From: a virus
Reading direction: 5' to 3' (one strand)
IMG/VR virus record: IMGVR_UViG_3300027870_000339
Coordinates: 1 to 31,266 of that record
DNA: 31,266 nt
Below, in pieces: positions 14,391 through 21,351 of this stretch (the first letter of the stretch is position 1; every line of letters begins with the position of its first letter). The notes beneath the pieces are model-generated. The model was not told the origin of the DNA, searched no databases, and saw only the letters and a program-made list of their open reading frames with translations. A program made the position numbers and the translations under genes.

Positions 14391-14606
14391 GCAGGGTTGG
14401 ACACAAACCCTGCAAGGCTGAAACCCGCATGAACAGTGGGTTCTAGCAGCGTAGGTAGGGTATGCAGGGTTTTACGCACATAGGTGCGAATTGCTGTGGT
14501 TCTGATGCCGGTCTTTTTTTTTTGACGCCCACATCAAAAACAACCCTGCATCCCTGCATACCCTGCCAAGAGTCAGTATCCATGCGGGTTACAGACTTGC
14601 AGGGTT
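14381..14606. repeat. Iteron cluster, candidate replication origin
   Basis: The 8-mer GCAGGGTT occurs exactly six times, four in plus orientation (14381, 14391, 14464, 14599) and two inverted (14406-14413, 14542-14549). Near copies lie at 14552-14557 and 14560-14566. A ten-base T run is at 14514-14523. The cluster begins in the last codons of the helicase gene and fills most of the 257-bp gap to 14648, which holds no other gene. Short mixed-orientation iterons beside a helicase-primase, plus an AT-rich tract, fit a phage origin such as that of P4. No replication factor binding is demonstrated. Confidence 0.55.
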
Positions 14607-14647
14607 TAGAGATTGGGCTGCAAAGCCTGCGAAATGAGGAGAGCAGT

Positions 14648-15403
14648 ATGCGGATGAGTGTGAAGACGACCTTCCCGGCCATGGCAGACCGCATCGCCGA
14701 GCTGGGCAGGCAAGGGCCGTTCGTGGCCGCGGTTTCGCTGACCCGCACCGCCCAGGACGTCCAGGCTGCTATCAAGGACGAGATGCGCGCCTCCTTCGAT
14801 CGTCCGACCGCATATGCCGTGAACGGCACGTACCTGAAGCGTGCGACGAAGACCAACCTCGAGGCGCGTGTCTGGGTCAAGGATGATCCGTTCGGCAAGG
14901 GTGTGCCTGCCGACCGCTTCCTGTCGCCGCAGATCTTCGGCGGTGGCCGCCGCCATAAGGGGGCCGAGCGCCTGCTCCAGGCCAATGGCTTGATGCCTGC
15001 CGGCTGGTTCCTGGTGCCGGCGGCGGGCGCCCAGCTGGACGCCAACGGCAACATCCGTCGCAGCCAGATCACCCAGATCCTGTCGCAGCTGAAGGTGCAG
15101 CGCGGAGCAGGCCACGAATCCCGCGCCACGGGCAGCCAGCGTTCGAACCGCACCATCGCGCGCCAGGGCGTGACCTACTTCGCACTGCCGAACGGGAACC
15201 GTGGCCTGCCGCCTGGTGTGTACCTGAAGCGCCGATTCGGCCATGGCACAGCGATCCGCCCGGTGTTCGTCTTCGTGTCGCAGGTGCAGTACCAGACCCG
15301 CCTGCGCTTCCATGAGGTCGCCGAGGCCACGGTGGCTGCTCGCTTCCCGCTGCACTTCGAGGCCGAAACGGAGAAGGCGCTGAGGACAGCGCGCATCCGG
15401 TAG
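14648..15403 (+). CDS. Phage minor-tail-Z-like / structural protein, uncertain
   Basis: The 251-aa protein starts MRMSVKTTFP, after AGGAGAG with 6 nt spacing. A longer frame from 14462 would cover the iterons and has no ribosome site. The N-terminus contains AVSLTRTAQDVQAAIKDEM and YLKRATKTNLEARVWVKD, and the C-terminus PVFVFVSQVQYQTRLRFHEVAEATV. This helix-strand-helix pattern is loosely like minor tail protein Z and HK97 gp10-type tail completion proteins. Its place before the terminase genes, rather than after the capsid, is unusual for such proteins. It could therefore be an unrelated structural or DNA-related protein. Confidence 0.45.
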   Translation: MRMSVKTTFPAMADRIAELGRQGPFVAAVSLTRTAQDVQAAIKDEMRASFDRPTAYAVNGTYLKRATKTNLEARVWVKDDPFGKGVPADRFLSPQIFGGGRRHKGAERLLQANGLMPAGWFLVPAAGAQLDANGNIRRSQITQILSQLKVQRGAGHESRATGSQRSNRTIARQGVTYFALPNGNRGLPPGVYLKRRFGHGTAIRPVFVFVSQVQYQTRLRFHEVAEATVAARFPLHFEAETEKALRTARIR

Positions 15404-15414
15404 CACCCCCCCTC

Positions 15415-15438
15415 CCCCGGGTTAGGTTCTTCCCGGGG
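15415..15438. repeat. GC-rich inverted repeat before the terminase genes
   Basis: CCCCGGG (15415-15421) and CCCGGGG (15432-15438) pair around a 10-nt spacer, in the 127-bp gap between the gpZ-like gene and the small terminase gene. Each arm also nearly pairs with itself. No T run follows, so it is not a clear terminator. It may belong to a packaging site, but this is only a guess. Confidence 0.35.
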
Positions 15439-15530
15439 TATGGCTGGCAAGGGTAATTCAGGCCCCGTCAGCGAACTAGCCGGACCCAAAAACATTTCCT
15501 GACAAACATCCTGACAACGTACCGAAACAC

Positions 15531-16097
15531 ATGCCGAACCTGACAACCATTGCCGAGTGGGCCAAGACCGTAGGGATTTCCCGCCAGTCCGCATACGACG
15601 CGGTGAAGCGCTGCGAGATCCCGGTCACCGACGGCAAGGTCGACCCGGACTATGCGTCGCACCTGTACGCAAAGAACACCCGCCAGCGCGCGAACGGCCA
15701 CCGCCCTGACCAACTGGCAAACGGGGCGCAGCCCGGGGCGACGGCGGGTACGGGAGGGGCGGGAGGTCCGGAGTCTCCAGCCAAGGTGCCGGGCTACGAT
15801 ACGAGCCGTGCGCGTAGGGAGGCGGCGGAGGCGGAGGCGGCCGAGATCAAGCTTGCCGAGATGGCCGGGAGGTTCCTGGTCAAGGCCGACGTCGAGGCCG
15901 CCATGTTCGAAGTTGCGCGCGGGCTGCGCGATGGGTTGAGCAACTGCGCGCGGCGGATCGCTGCGGAGGTCGCCGCCCTGACGACGGCCGAGGCCTGCGA
16001 GGACGTGATCGAGCGCGAGCTACTGGCTCTGCTCGAGAGCATGGCCCACATGCTGAAGTCCGACCTGGATGTCGACGTCGGCGAGGCTGTCGAGTGA
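15531..16097 (+). CDS. Terminase small subunit (Nu1-like)
   Basis: The 188-aa protein binds the packaging site and directs the large subunit. A helix-turn-helix lies at residues 6-35 (TIAEWAKTVGISRQSAYDAVKRCEIPV). A disordered Gly/Ala linker covers about 55-85, followed by an Ala/Glu-rich coiled coil (95-120, REAAEAEAAEIKLAEMAG) and a helical C-terminal assembly region. The order of domains and the one-base TGATG junction with the large subunit gene support the call. No strong ribosome binding site precedes the ATG. Confidence 0.85.
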   Translation: MPNLTTIAEWAKTVGISRQSAYDAVKRCEIPVTDGKVDPDYASHLYAKNTRQRANGHRPDQLANGAQPGATAGTGGAGGPESPAKVPGYDTSRARREAAEAEAAEIKLAEMAGRFLVKADVEAAMFEVARGLRDGLSNCARRIAAEVAALTTAEACEDVIERELLALLESMAHMLKSDLDVDVGEAVE

Positions 16098-18076
16098 TGC
16101 GCCTTGCTTCAGCAGCTGGCGTGGTGCGCGCAGCAGTAGGTCGCGGCCTGCAGCCCGACCCGAACTTGCCGGTGGACGAATGGGCCGACCAGCACATGGT
16201 CATCCCGAAAAGCGGTGGTGCCAGCGAGTACGGCAAGTACCGCACCAGCCGCACTCCGCACGCACGCCAGGTGATGCGCGCGTTGTCCCCGCACCATCCC
16301 TGCAAGCGGGTGGTTGTGATGGGCGCGTCGCAGATGCTGAAGACGCAGGTCGGCCTGAATTGGTTCGGGTCGACCGTACACCAGACGCCGTCGAATTTCC
16401 TGTGGATCCTCCCGACCGGCAAGCTCGCCAAGCGTGCGAGCAAGCGCATCGACAAGACGATCGAGGCGGTGCCGGTGCTGCGCGAGCGTGTCGCGGTGCC
16501 GCGCTCGCGCGACGCGATCAACACCATGGACACCAAGGAGTACATCGGCGGCGCGCTGACCATCGTCACCTCGGGGGCGGCCGCCAACCTGTCCGAGCTG
16601 TCCTGCCGCTACGTGCTGTATGACGAGGTCGACCGCGCTGACGCCAACGTTGACGGCGAGGGCGACACGGTTGCCCTGGCCGAAGCGCGCCAGACTACCT
16701 ACGAGCGCAACCGCAAGTCCTACTACCCCAGCTCGCCGACTGAGAAGGATGCCTCGGCCATCGAGGCGCTGTACCAGAAGGGCACGCAGCAGGAGGCGCT
16801 CGCCGATTGCGTGCACTGCGCCCACCCGCAGACCCTGGTCTTCGAGCGCCTGCAGGAGGACGAGGCTGGCCGTGCCATGTACCCGTGCGTTGAATGCGGC
16901 GCGTTCATGTACGAGACCGACAAGACCAAGATGTTCGAGCGCGGTGCGTGGACCGAAGGCGCGGCCGGCGACGGCGAGACGATCAGCTTCACCATCAATG
17001 GCATGTTCCTACCCTACGGCTGGTTCTCCTGGTCCGGCCTGCTGAAGGAGTACAAGGCGGCCAAGGCCAAGCTGGATGAGGGCAGCGAAGAGAAGATGAT
17101 CACCTTCTACAACACGCGCCTCGCCCGCAGCTGGGAGCGTAAAAAGGAGCAAACCAAGGCAAGCGAGCTGAAGGCGCGCGCCGAGCCGTACAAGCTGGGC
17201 ACCGTGCCGAAGGGCGGCCTGATTCTCACTGCCACCGTCGATACGCAGCCGGACCGCTTCGAGCTGAAGGTGACCGCATGGGGCGAGGCCCTGGAATGCT
17301 GGATCGTCGACTACCAGGTGGTGTCCGGATCGCCGTCCGACCAGAGCACACAGGACCGGCTCGACCAGCTGCTGCTCGGCCAGTACAAGCATGCAAGCGG
17401 ACGCATGTTGCCGATCAAGGCGACATTCATCGACTCGGGCGGTGCCAATACCCACGACGTGTACAACTTCACCCGCACCCGCCAGCACCGCCATGTGTAC
17501 GCGATCAAGGGCGAGTCTCGCTACGGCAAGCCGATCCTGGCGACCAAGCCGTCACTGGTGGACGTGAACTGGCAGGGCAAGAGCATTCCCCACGGCGCGA
17601 AGCTGTGGCTGATCGGCACCGACACCGCCAAGGATTACCTTGCAGCGCGCTACCGCCTGGTGGACGGCCCGGGCGCAATTCACTTTTCGGCGGACCTGCC
17701 GCTCGAATACTACGAGCAGCTCACGGCTGAATACTGCGTCAGTGTGTACAAACGCGGTCGGAAGGTACGCGTCTGGGAGAAGAAGAAGAACGACCGCAAC
17801 GAAGCGGGCGACCTGATGGTCTATGGCCTGGCCTGCGCCTACTACCTTGGCCTGCACAAAAAAACGCCAGCGCAGTGGCAACAGCTTCGCGACTTCGTCG
17901 ATCCGCAAACCCGCGACCTGTTTCAAGACCCGCCCCCGCCCGAGGCGGACGATACCCCGGTCGCTCCGGTAACCCCAGCATCAATTCCAACCACGCAACC
18001 AGCAGCCGACCCATGGACACCGAAATCGTTACCGTCATCCTCCCTGCCACGTCGGGCGTCAGGGAGGCAGTGGTGA
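16097..18076 (+). CDS. Terminase large subunit (GpA family)
   Basis: The 659-aa protein is the packaging ATPase and nuclease. The N-terminal ATPase has a GpA-type Walker A, GASQMLKT (76-83), with K82, and Walker B VLYDEVD (173-179), with D176 and E177. Two CxxC pairs (CVHC near 238 and CVEC near 267) form the zinc-binding insert of this family. The C-terminal nuclease shows acidic motifs ATVDTQPDRFE, FIDSGG and the later NEAGDLMVYG. The tail of about 50 residues is Pro/Ala/Thr-rich. The ATG shares one base with the small-subunit stop; a GTG three bases earlier is also possible. Confidence 0.93.
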   Translation: MRLASAAGVVRAAVGRGLQPDPNLPVDEWADQHMVIPKSGGASEYGKYRTSRTPHARQVMRALSPHHPCKRVVVMGASQMLKTQVGLNWFGSTVHQTPSNFLWILPTGKLAKRASKRIDKTIEAVPVLRERVAVPRSRDAINTMDTKEYIGGALTIVTSGAAANLSELSCRYVLYDEVDRADANVDGEGDTVALAEARQTTYERNRKSYYPSSPTEKDASAIEALYQKGTQQEALADCVHCAHPQTLVFERLQEDEAGRAMYPCVECGAFMYETDKTKMFERGAWTEGAAGDGETISFTINGMFLPYGWFSWSGLLKEYKAAKAKLDEGSEEKMITFYNTRLARSWERKKEQTKASELKARAEPYKLGTVPKGGLILTATVDTQPDRFELKVTAWGEALECWIVDYQVVSGSPSDQSTQDRLDQLLLGQYKHASGRMLPIKATFIDSGGANTHDVYNFTRTRQHRHVYAIKGESRYGKPILATKPSLVDVNWQGKSIPHGAKLWLIGTDTAKDYLAARYRLVDGPGAIHFSADLPLEYYEQLTAEYCVSVYKRGRKVRVWEKKKNDRNEAGDLMVYGLACAYYLGLHKKTPAQWQQLRDFVDPQTRDLFQDPPPPEADDTPVAPVTPASIPTTQPAADPWTPKSLPSSSLPRRASGRQW

Positions 18077-18366
18077 CAACCGACCTCCTCGATGACCCGG
18101 ACTTGATCGATTCGATCTTTGAGTTCATCTCAATTGAGTTTCCGGAAATGAGGGAGCGTGCGGCGGAGCTCAAGCAAATGGCCCGGCGAGAGTTTGCCGG
18201 CATTGAGACCTACATTCCGCGGCGTCCGAAAGCGGAGCGCGACAGGATCGTGCAGGAAGTGATGCGCTTGTTCGACGGACGCAATGCAACGGAGGTGGCG
18301 CGCCGGCTCAACATAAGCAGGGCTTCGGTGTACCGCATCATCAAGACACCGGGCCGAAAGAAATAA
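18073..18366 (+). CDS. Mor-family transcription activator-like protein
   Basis: The 97-aa protein matches the Mor transcription activator family of Mu. It has an acidic N-terminal helix (DLIDSIFEFISIEFPEMRERA), then the hallmark AGIETYIPRRPK, and a C-terminal helix-turn-helix (ATEVARRLNISRASVYRIIKT). The GTG at 18073 overlaps the terminase stop (GTGA). It is preceded by AGGGAGG with 5 nt spacing, which is much better than the in-frame ATG at 18013. It sits inside the head operon, not at an early-middle boundary as in Mu. The first of two 26-bp repeats begins directly after its stop codon, suggesting a possible target, but this is unproven. Confidence 0.75.
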   Translation: MTTDLLDDPDLIDSIFEFISIEFPEMRERAAELKQMARREFAGIETYIPRRPKAERDRIVQEVMRLFDGRNATEVARRLNISRASVYRIIKTPGRKK

Positions 18367-18392
18367 TCTCAGTTTTCCGAGAATTGAGACAG
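18367..18392 (+). repeat. 26-nt hairpin repeat, copy 1
   Basis: This is an exact copy of 23285-23310. As RNA the 10-bp stem pairs TCTCAGTTTT with AGAATTGAGA around a CCG loop and uses two G-U pairs. It begins right after the Mor-family stop codon and ends 22 nt before the gpW-like ATG. No T run follows it. Confidence 0.75.
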
Positions 18393-18414
18393 GCGCCTCA
18401 CTACCCTTGGCGAC

Positions 18415-18627
18415 ATGGCTATCTCACAAGCAGACCTCGACGCCCTCGATGCGGCAATCGCCTCCGGTGCCACTTCCGTGGTGTTCGATGGTCGGACCCT
18501 CACTTACCAGAACACCGCCCAGTTGATCGCGGCGCGTGACCATACCGCCCGGGTTCTCAGCGGCGGCATGCAGAACCGCGGGCCACGCCTGTTCCGCTTT
18601 GCGTTCACGACCAACAGGGGCGACTGA
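18415..18627 (+). CDS. Head-tail joining protein, gpW-like
   Basis: The 70-aa protein (MAISQADLDALDAAIASGAT...) has the gpW pattern: an N-terminal helix, a short beta hairpin (SVVFDGRTLTY), a second helix and a basic tail. gpW completes the head before the tail joins. It lies between the terminase and the portal genes, as in lambda. No Shine-Dalgarno sequence precedes the ATG. A 26-nt hairpin repeat ends 22 nt upstream. The stop overlaps the portal start by one base (TGATG). Confidence 0.75.
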   Translation: MAISQADLDALDAAIASGATSVVFDGRTLTYQNTAQLIAARDHTARVLSGGMQNRGPRLFRFAFTTNRGD

Positions 18628-20105
18628 TGCCCAACCTGATCGACCGCTTCATCGGCTGGGTTAACCCGCATGCTGGCATTGCTCGCCACCTGGCGCGCCG
18701 CCAGCTCGAGCGCGCCTATGAAGCGGCCAGCCCGCGCGACACATGGCGCCCGCGCCGCGCCGGGGCCAGCGCGAACACCGACCACCGGGCGGACGCCAGG
18801 ACGCTGCGCAGCAAGGCACGTGCGCTTGTGCAGAACGTGCCGTATATCTGGGCTGGCCTCGATGGACTGGCGGTGGCCACGGTCGGCGCCGGTATCATCC
18901 CACGCGCAACCGGCCGAGAGAAGGACAAGATCAACGCGCTGCTGAGCGACTGGTGGAAGGTGTGCGACGCCGACGGCCGCTTCGATTTCTTTGGCCTGGT
19001 GAAGGCAGCCTACTTCGCGATGGAGCAAGACGGCGAAGTGCTGGTGCGGCTGCGCACCCGGCGCGCCACCGATGGTCTGCCGGTCCCGCTGCAACTGCAG
19101 CTGCTGGAAATTGACTGGATCGACGACGCCCGCACCGGCACGTTCAACGGCAACCAGATCGTCAACGGTATCGAATACGACATGCTCGGTGCCGTCGCTG
19201 CCTACTACCTGTGGGACCAGCATCCCGGCGAGATCGCCGTCGGCCGCGGTCGCGCGCAGAGCCGGCGCGTCCCGGCCAAGGACATCATCCACCTGTTCAA
19301 CCCGGGCCGCCCAGGGCAGGGCCGCGGCTTCACCCGCCTGGCGCCCGTCATCGCGCGCACGCGCGACCTGCAGCTTTACGAGGACGCAGAGCTGGCCCGT
19401 AAGAACCTCGAGTCGCGCCTGTCCGTCCTGGCCAGCGGTGACCTGACCCAAATGGAAAACCCAGCTGGAATGGGCGAGGCCGCCGGCGCGCATGGCTCTG
19501 GCGCGCGCGACATGGGCGAGCTGGGCGGCGGCAACATCTTCGGCATGCCGGCCGGGATGAACTTCACTGTCGTTGAGCCGAAAGGCATGCCAGGGTATGT
19601 CGATTACCTCAAATTCAATTTGCACCTGATCGCCGCCGGCATGGGCGTCCCATACCACTTGCTCACCGGGGACATGAACGAGGTCAACTTCAGCAGCGCG
19701 CGCGTACGCCTTCTCGACTTCCGTCGCGCGGTCACCCAGATGCAGTGGCTGACCCTGATCCCGAAGCTGCTGGTCCCAATCCACGACGCCTTCATCGACC
19801 ACGCTTGGCTGGCTGGCCTGATCAAAGTGCTCGACAAAGCGGTGGACTTCAGCCCGCCGAAGTGGGACTACGTGAACCCCGAGCAGGATGTGAAGGCCGA
19901 CCTCGCGGAGATCAGCGGCGGCCTGGCCAGCATCAGCGAAAAACTGCGTCAGCGCGGCTACGACCCGGACGTTGTATTCGAAGAATTAAAGAACGACATC
20001 GAAAAGCTGCGCGAGATGGGCATCCTCGATGTGATGCTGTTCCTCCAGAAGGGGAACCTGCCAACTCATTCAGCTGAAGATTCAGAGAAGGCGAAACCAG
20101 CCTGA
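18627..20105 (+). CDS. Portal protein (lambda gpB family)
   Basis: The 492-aa protein forms the dodecameric DNA entry ring at one capsid vertex. The N-terminus (MPNLIDRFIGWVNPHAGIAR) and the segment NVPYIWAGLDGLAVATVGAGI resemble lambda-family portals. Further family features are DWWKVCDADGRFDFFGLVK, LEIDWID and, in the C-terminal half, MNEVNFSSARVRLLDFRRAV. Length is normal for the family. The C-terminal EKLRQRGYDPDVVFEELKND region probably forms the crown helix. It lies between gpW and the accessory head genes. Confidence 0.92.
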   Translation: MPNLIDRFIGWVNPHAGIARHLARRQLERAYEAASPRDTWRPRRAGASANTDHRADARTLRSKARALVQNVPYIWAGLDGLAVATVGAGIIPRATGREKDKINALLSDWWKVCDADGRFDFFGLVKAAYFAMEQDGEVLVRLRTRRATDGLPVPLQLQLLEIDWIDDARTGTFNGNQIVNGIEYDMLGAVAAYYLWDQHPGEIAVGRGRAQSRRVPAKDIIHLFNPGRPGQGRGFTRLAPVIARTRDLQLYEDAELARKNLESRLSVLASGDLTQMENPAGMGEAAGAHGSGARDMGELGGGNIFGMPAGMNFTVVEPKGMPGYVDYLKFNLHLIAAGMGVPYHLLTGDMNEVNFSSARVRLLDFRRAVTQMQWLTLIPKLLVPIHDAFIDHAWLAGLIKVLDKAVDFSPPKWDYVNPEQDVKADLAEISGGLASISEKLRQRGYDPDVVFEELKNDIEKLREMGILDVMLFLQKGNLPTHSAEDSEKAKPA

Positions 20106-20135
20106 TCGACACTGTATTTATTCTGAAAGGTAAAA

Positions 20136-20552
20136 ATGCCAATCCTGCAAAAATTCAATGACTTCGTCGAGCAGGTGCTGCGCGCGAAGCACGACTTCGG
20201 GTCGCACGTGTTCAAAGTCGCGCTGACGAACGCGGCGCCGGCCGCGACGAACACCGTGCTGGCGGACATCACCCAAATCTCCGGCGGGTCGTATACGACC
20301 GGCGGCTACGTGCTTGACGGCGTGACGCTGACCGAGACCGGTGGTACTGCCAAGGTCGTCATCGCCGACGAAGTTATCACCGCGTCCGGTGGCTCGATCG
20401 GCCCGTTCCGCTACGCCGTCGTCTACAACGACACCACTTCCGGCAAGCCCCTGGTCGGCTACGTTGACCGTGGCGACAGCATCACGCTGCTCGACGGTGA
20501 AGCGGTGACCTTCGACGCCGACGCAGCGGCCGGCGTGCTGACCCTGGCCTGA
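20136..20552 (+). CDS. Phage structural protein, head-associated, 138 aa
   Basis: This is a beta-rich protein that starts MPILQKFNDFVEQVL, after a GAAAGG site. Its middle has FKVALTNAAPAATNTVLADITQI and SGGSIGPFRYAVVYNDTT. This recurring phage structural family has a short N-terminal helix and an Ig-like or jelly-roll-like body, and is found near portal and capsid genes. It may be a decoration or neck protein. The exact role is not known. Confidence 0.7.
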   Translation: MPILQKFNDFVEQVLRAKHDFGSHVFKVALTNAAPAATNTVLADITQISGGSYTTGGYVLDGVTLTETGGTAKVVIADEVITASGGSIGPFRYAVVYNDTTSGKPLVGYVDRGDSITLLDGEAVTFDADAAAGVLTLA

Positions 20553-20554
20553 TC

Positions 20555-20974
20555 ATGAGCATTCGCGAACGAATCCTCGCGCGCCCCGACCTGGACGCCC
20601 TGCGCGCCGCGCGCAACATCGACCAATTAGCCGCCGCGCTCAATGCTGAGGGATTGACCGCGGCGGCCGAGCGTTACATCACCCTGCGGACCATTCTGGG
20701 CGAATGCGCAAACGGCCGCGCGATCGTGCTCGCCCTGCGCACCGCCGCGCCGGCCGACGCTATCGTCGAAGAATCGCTCAATTTCCTGCGCGACGATTCA
20801 GGCTTCGACATAGGCCACCCTAAAACGCGCGAGGACATTGATCGCTTGGTCGAGGCGGGCGTGTTCTCTGCTGCGCAACGTGACGAGCTGCTCGCACTTG
20901 CCCTGCGGCCGGTCATCGTTACCCGCGACCAGGTCAACGAAGTGATGTTCAACGCTGACGGATCGGAGAAGTAA
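20555..20974 (+). CDS. Phage structural-region protein, 139 aa
   Basis: This helical protein begins 2 nt after the previous gene. Repeated Ala-rich helices (ARPDLDALRAARNIDQLAAAL, ADAIVEESLNFL) and a later HPKTREDIDRLVEAGVF...RDELLALA segment are visible. The same order, next to the 138-aa beta-rich protein, recurs in related prophages, suggesting a partner in head assembly. Function is unknown. Confidence 0.65.
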   Translation: MSIRERILARPDLDALRAARNIDQLAAALNAEGLTAAAERYITLRTILGECANGRAIVLALRTAAPADAIVEESLNFLRDDSGFDIGHPKTREDIDRLVEAGVFSAAQRDELLALALRPVIVTRDQVNEVMFNADGSEK

Positions 20975-20976
20975 GC

Positions 20977-21351
20977 ATGCCGGCAAACAAGTCATTTTCT
21001 GCGCTCTTTGCCGCCGGCACCAATGTACCCGCCGGCACCACGAGAGCCAGCCCGGTGGTGGGAAGTACCGTCAACACCACAGCGGCCTACGGCGGCGAGC
21101 TGGCCTGGCGGATCACGAACGGCGGCGCGCTAGGCGCGGCCTGCACGATCCTGTTCCAGGTGTCGCCCGACGGCACAAACTGGTTCGACTATTACCCTGT
21201 CGGCAGTTCTGACTTGGTGTCCGGCACCGTATCGCAGGGGCCGTCGATCACGCTCAGCCGCAGCGGTATGTATCTGCGTGCCATCGCCTACGGCAATACG
21301 ACCAGCGCCTGTGCCGTGGAGGCGGGTGTGATGCTGACCACGGGGCTGTAA
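20977..21351 (+). CDS. Phage beta-sandwich structural protein, 124 aa
   Basis: The beta-rich, Gly/Thr-rich sequence has no signal peptide. Stretches GELAWRITNGGALGAACTILFQVSPDGTNWFDYYPV and MYLRAIAYGNTTSACAVEAGVML look like one beta sandwich, such as those of head fibres or capsid decoration. It is packed between the 139-aa gene (2 nt) and the LamG gene (one-base overlap, TAATG). The specific role is not recognised. Confidence 0.65.
   Translation: MPANKSFSALFAAGTNVPAGTTRASPVVGSTVNTTAAYGGELAWRITNGGALGAACTILFQVSPDGTNWFDYYPVGSSDLVSGTVSQGPSITLSRSGMYLRAIAYGNTTSACAVEAGVMLTTGL

Noticed and set aside
14514-14523. Ten-base T run as an intrinsic terminator
   Set aside because: The nearest inverted repeat (CGCAC/GTGCG) ends more than 20 nt upstream, so no stem directly precedes the T run.
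14381-14606. Short repeats as a CRISPR array
   Set aside because: The units are 8 bp in mixed orientation and irregularly spaced, which does not fit repeat-spacer structure.
15440-15502. 20-codon frame starting MAGKGNSGPV before the small terminase gene
   Set aside because: It looks a little like the start of some small terminase genes, but it is too short, has no well-placed ribosome site, and a full terminase pair follows.
18367-18392. Hairpin repeat as a transcription terminator
   Set aside because: Neither copy is followed by a T run, and both lie directly before coding genes in the same direction.
18504-19802. 432-codon open frame on the minus strand
   Set aside because: It is antisense to gpW and the portal gene, with an amino-acid mix typical of a shadow frame.
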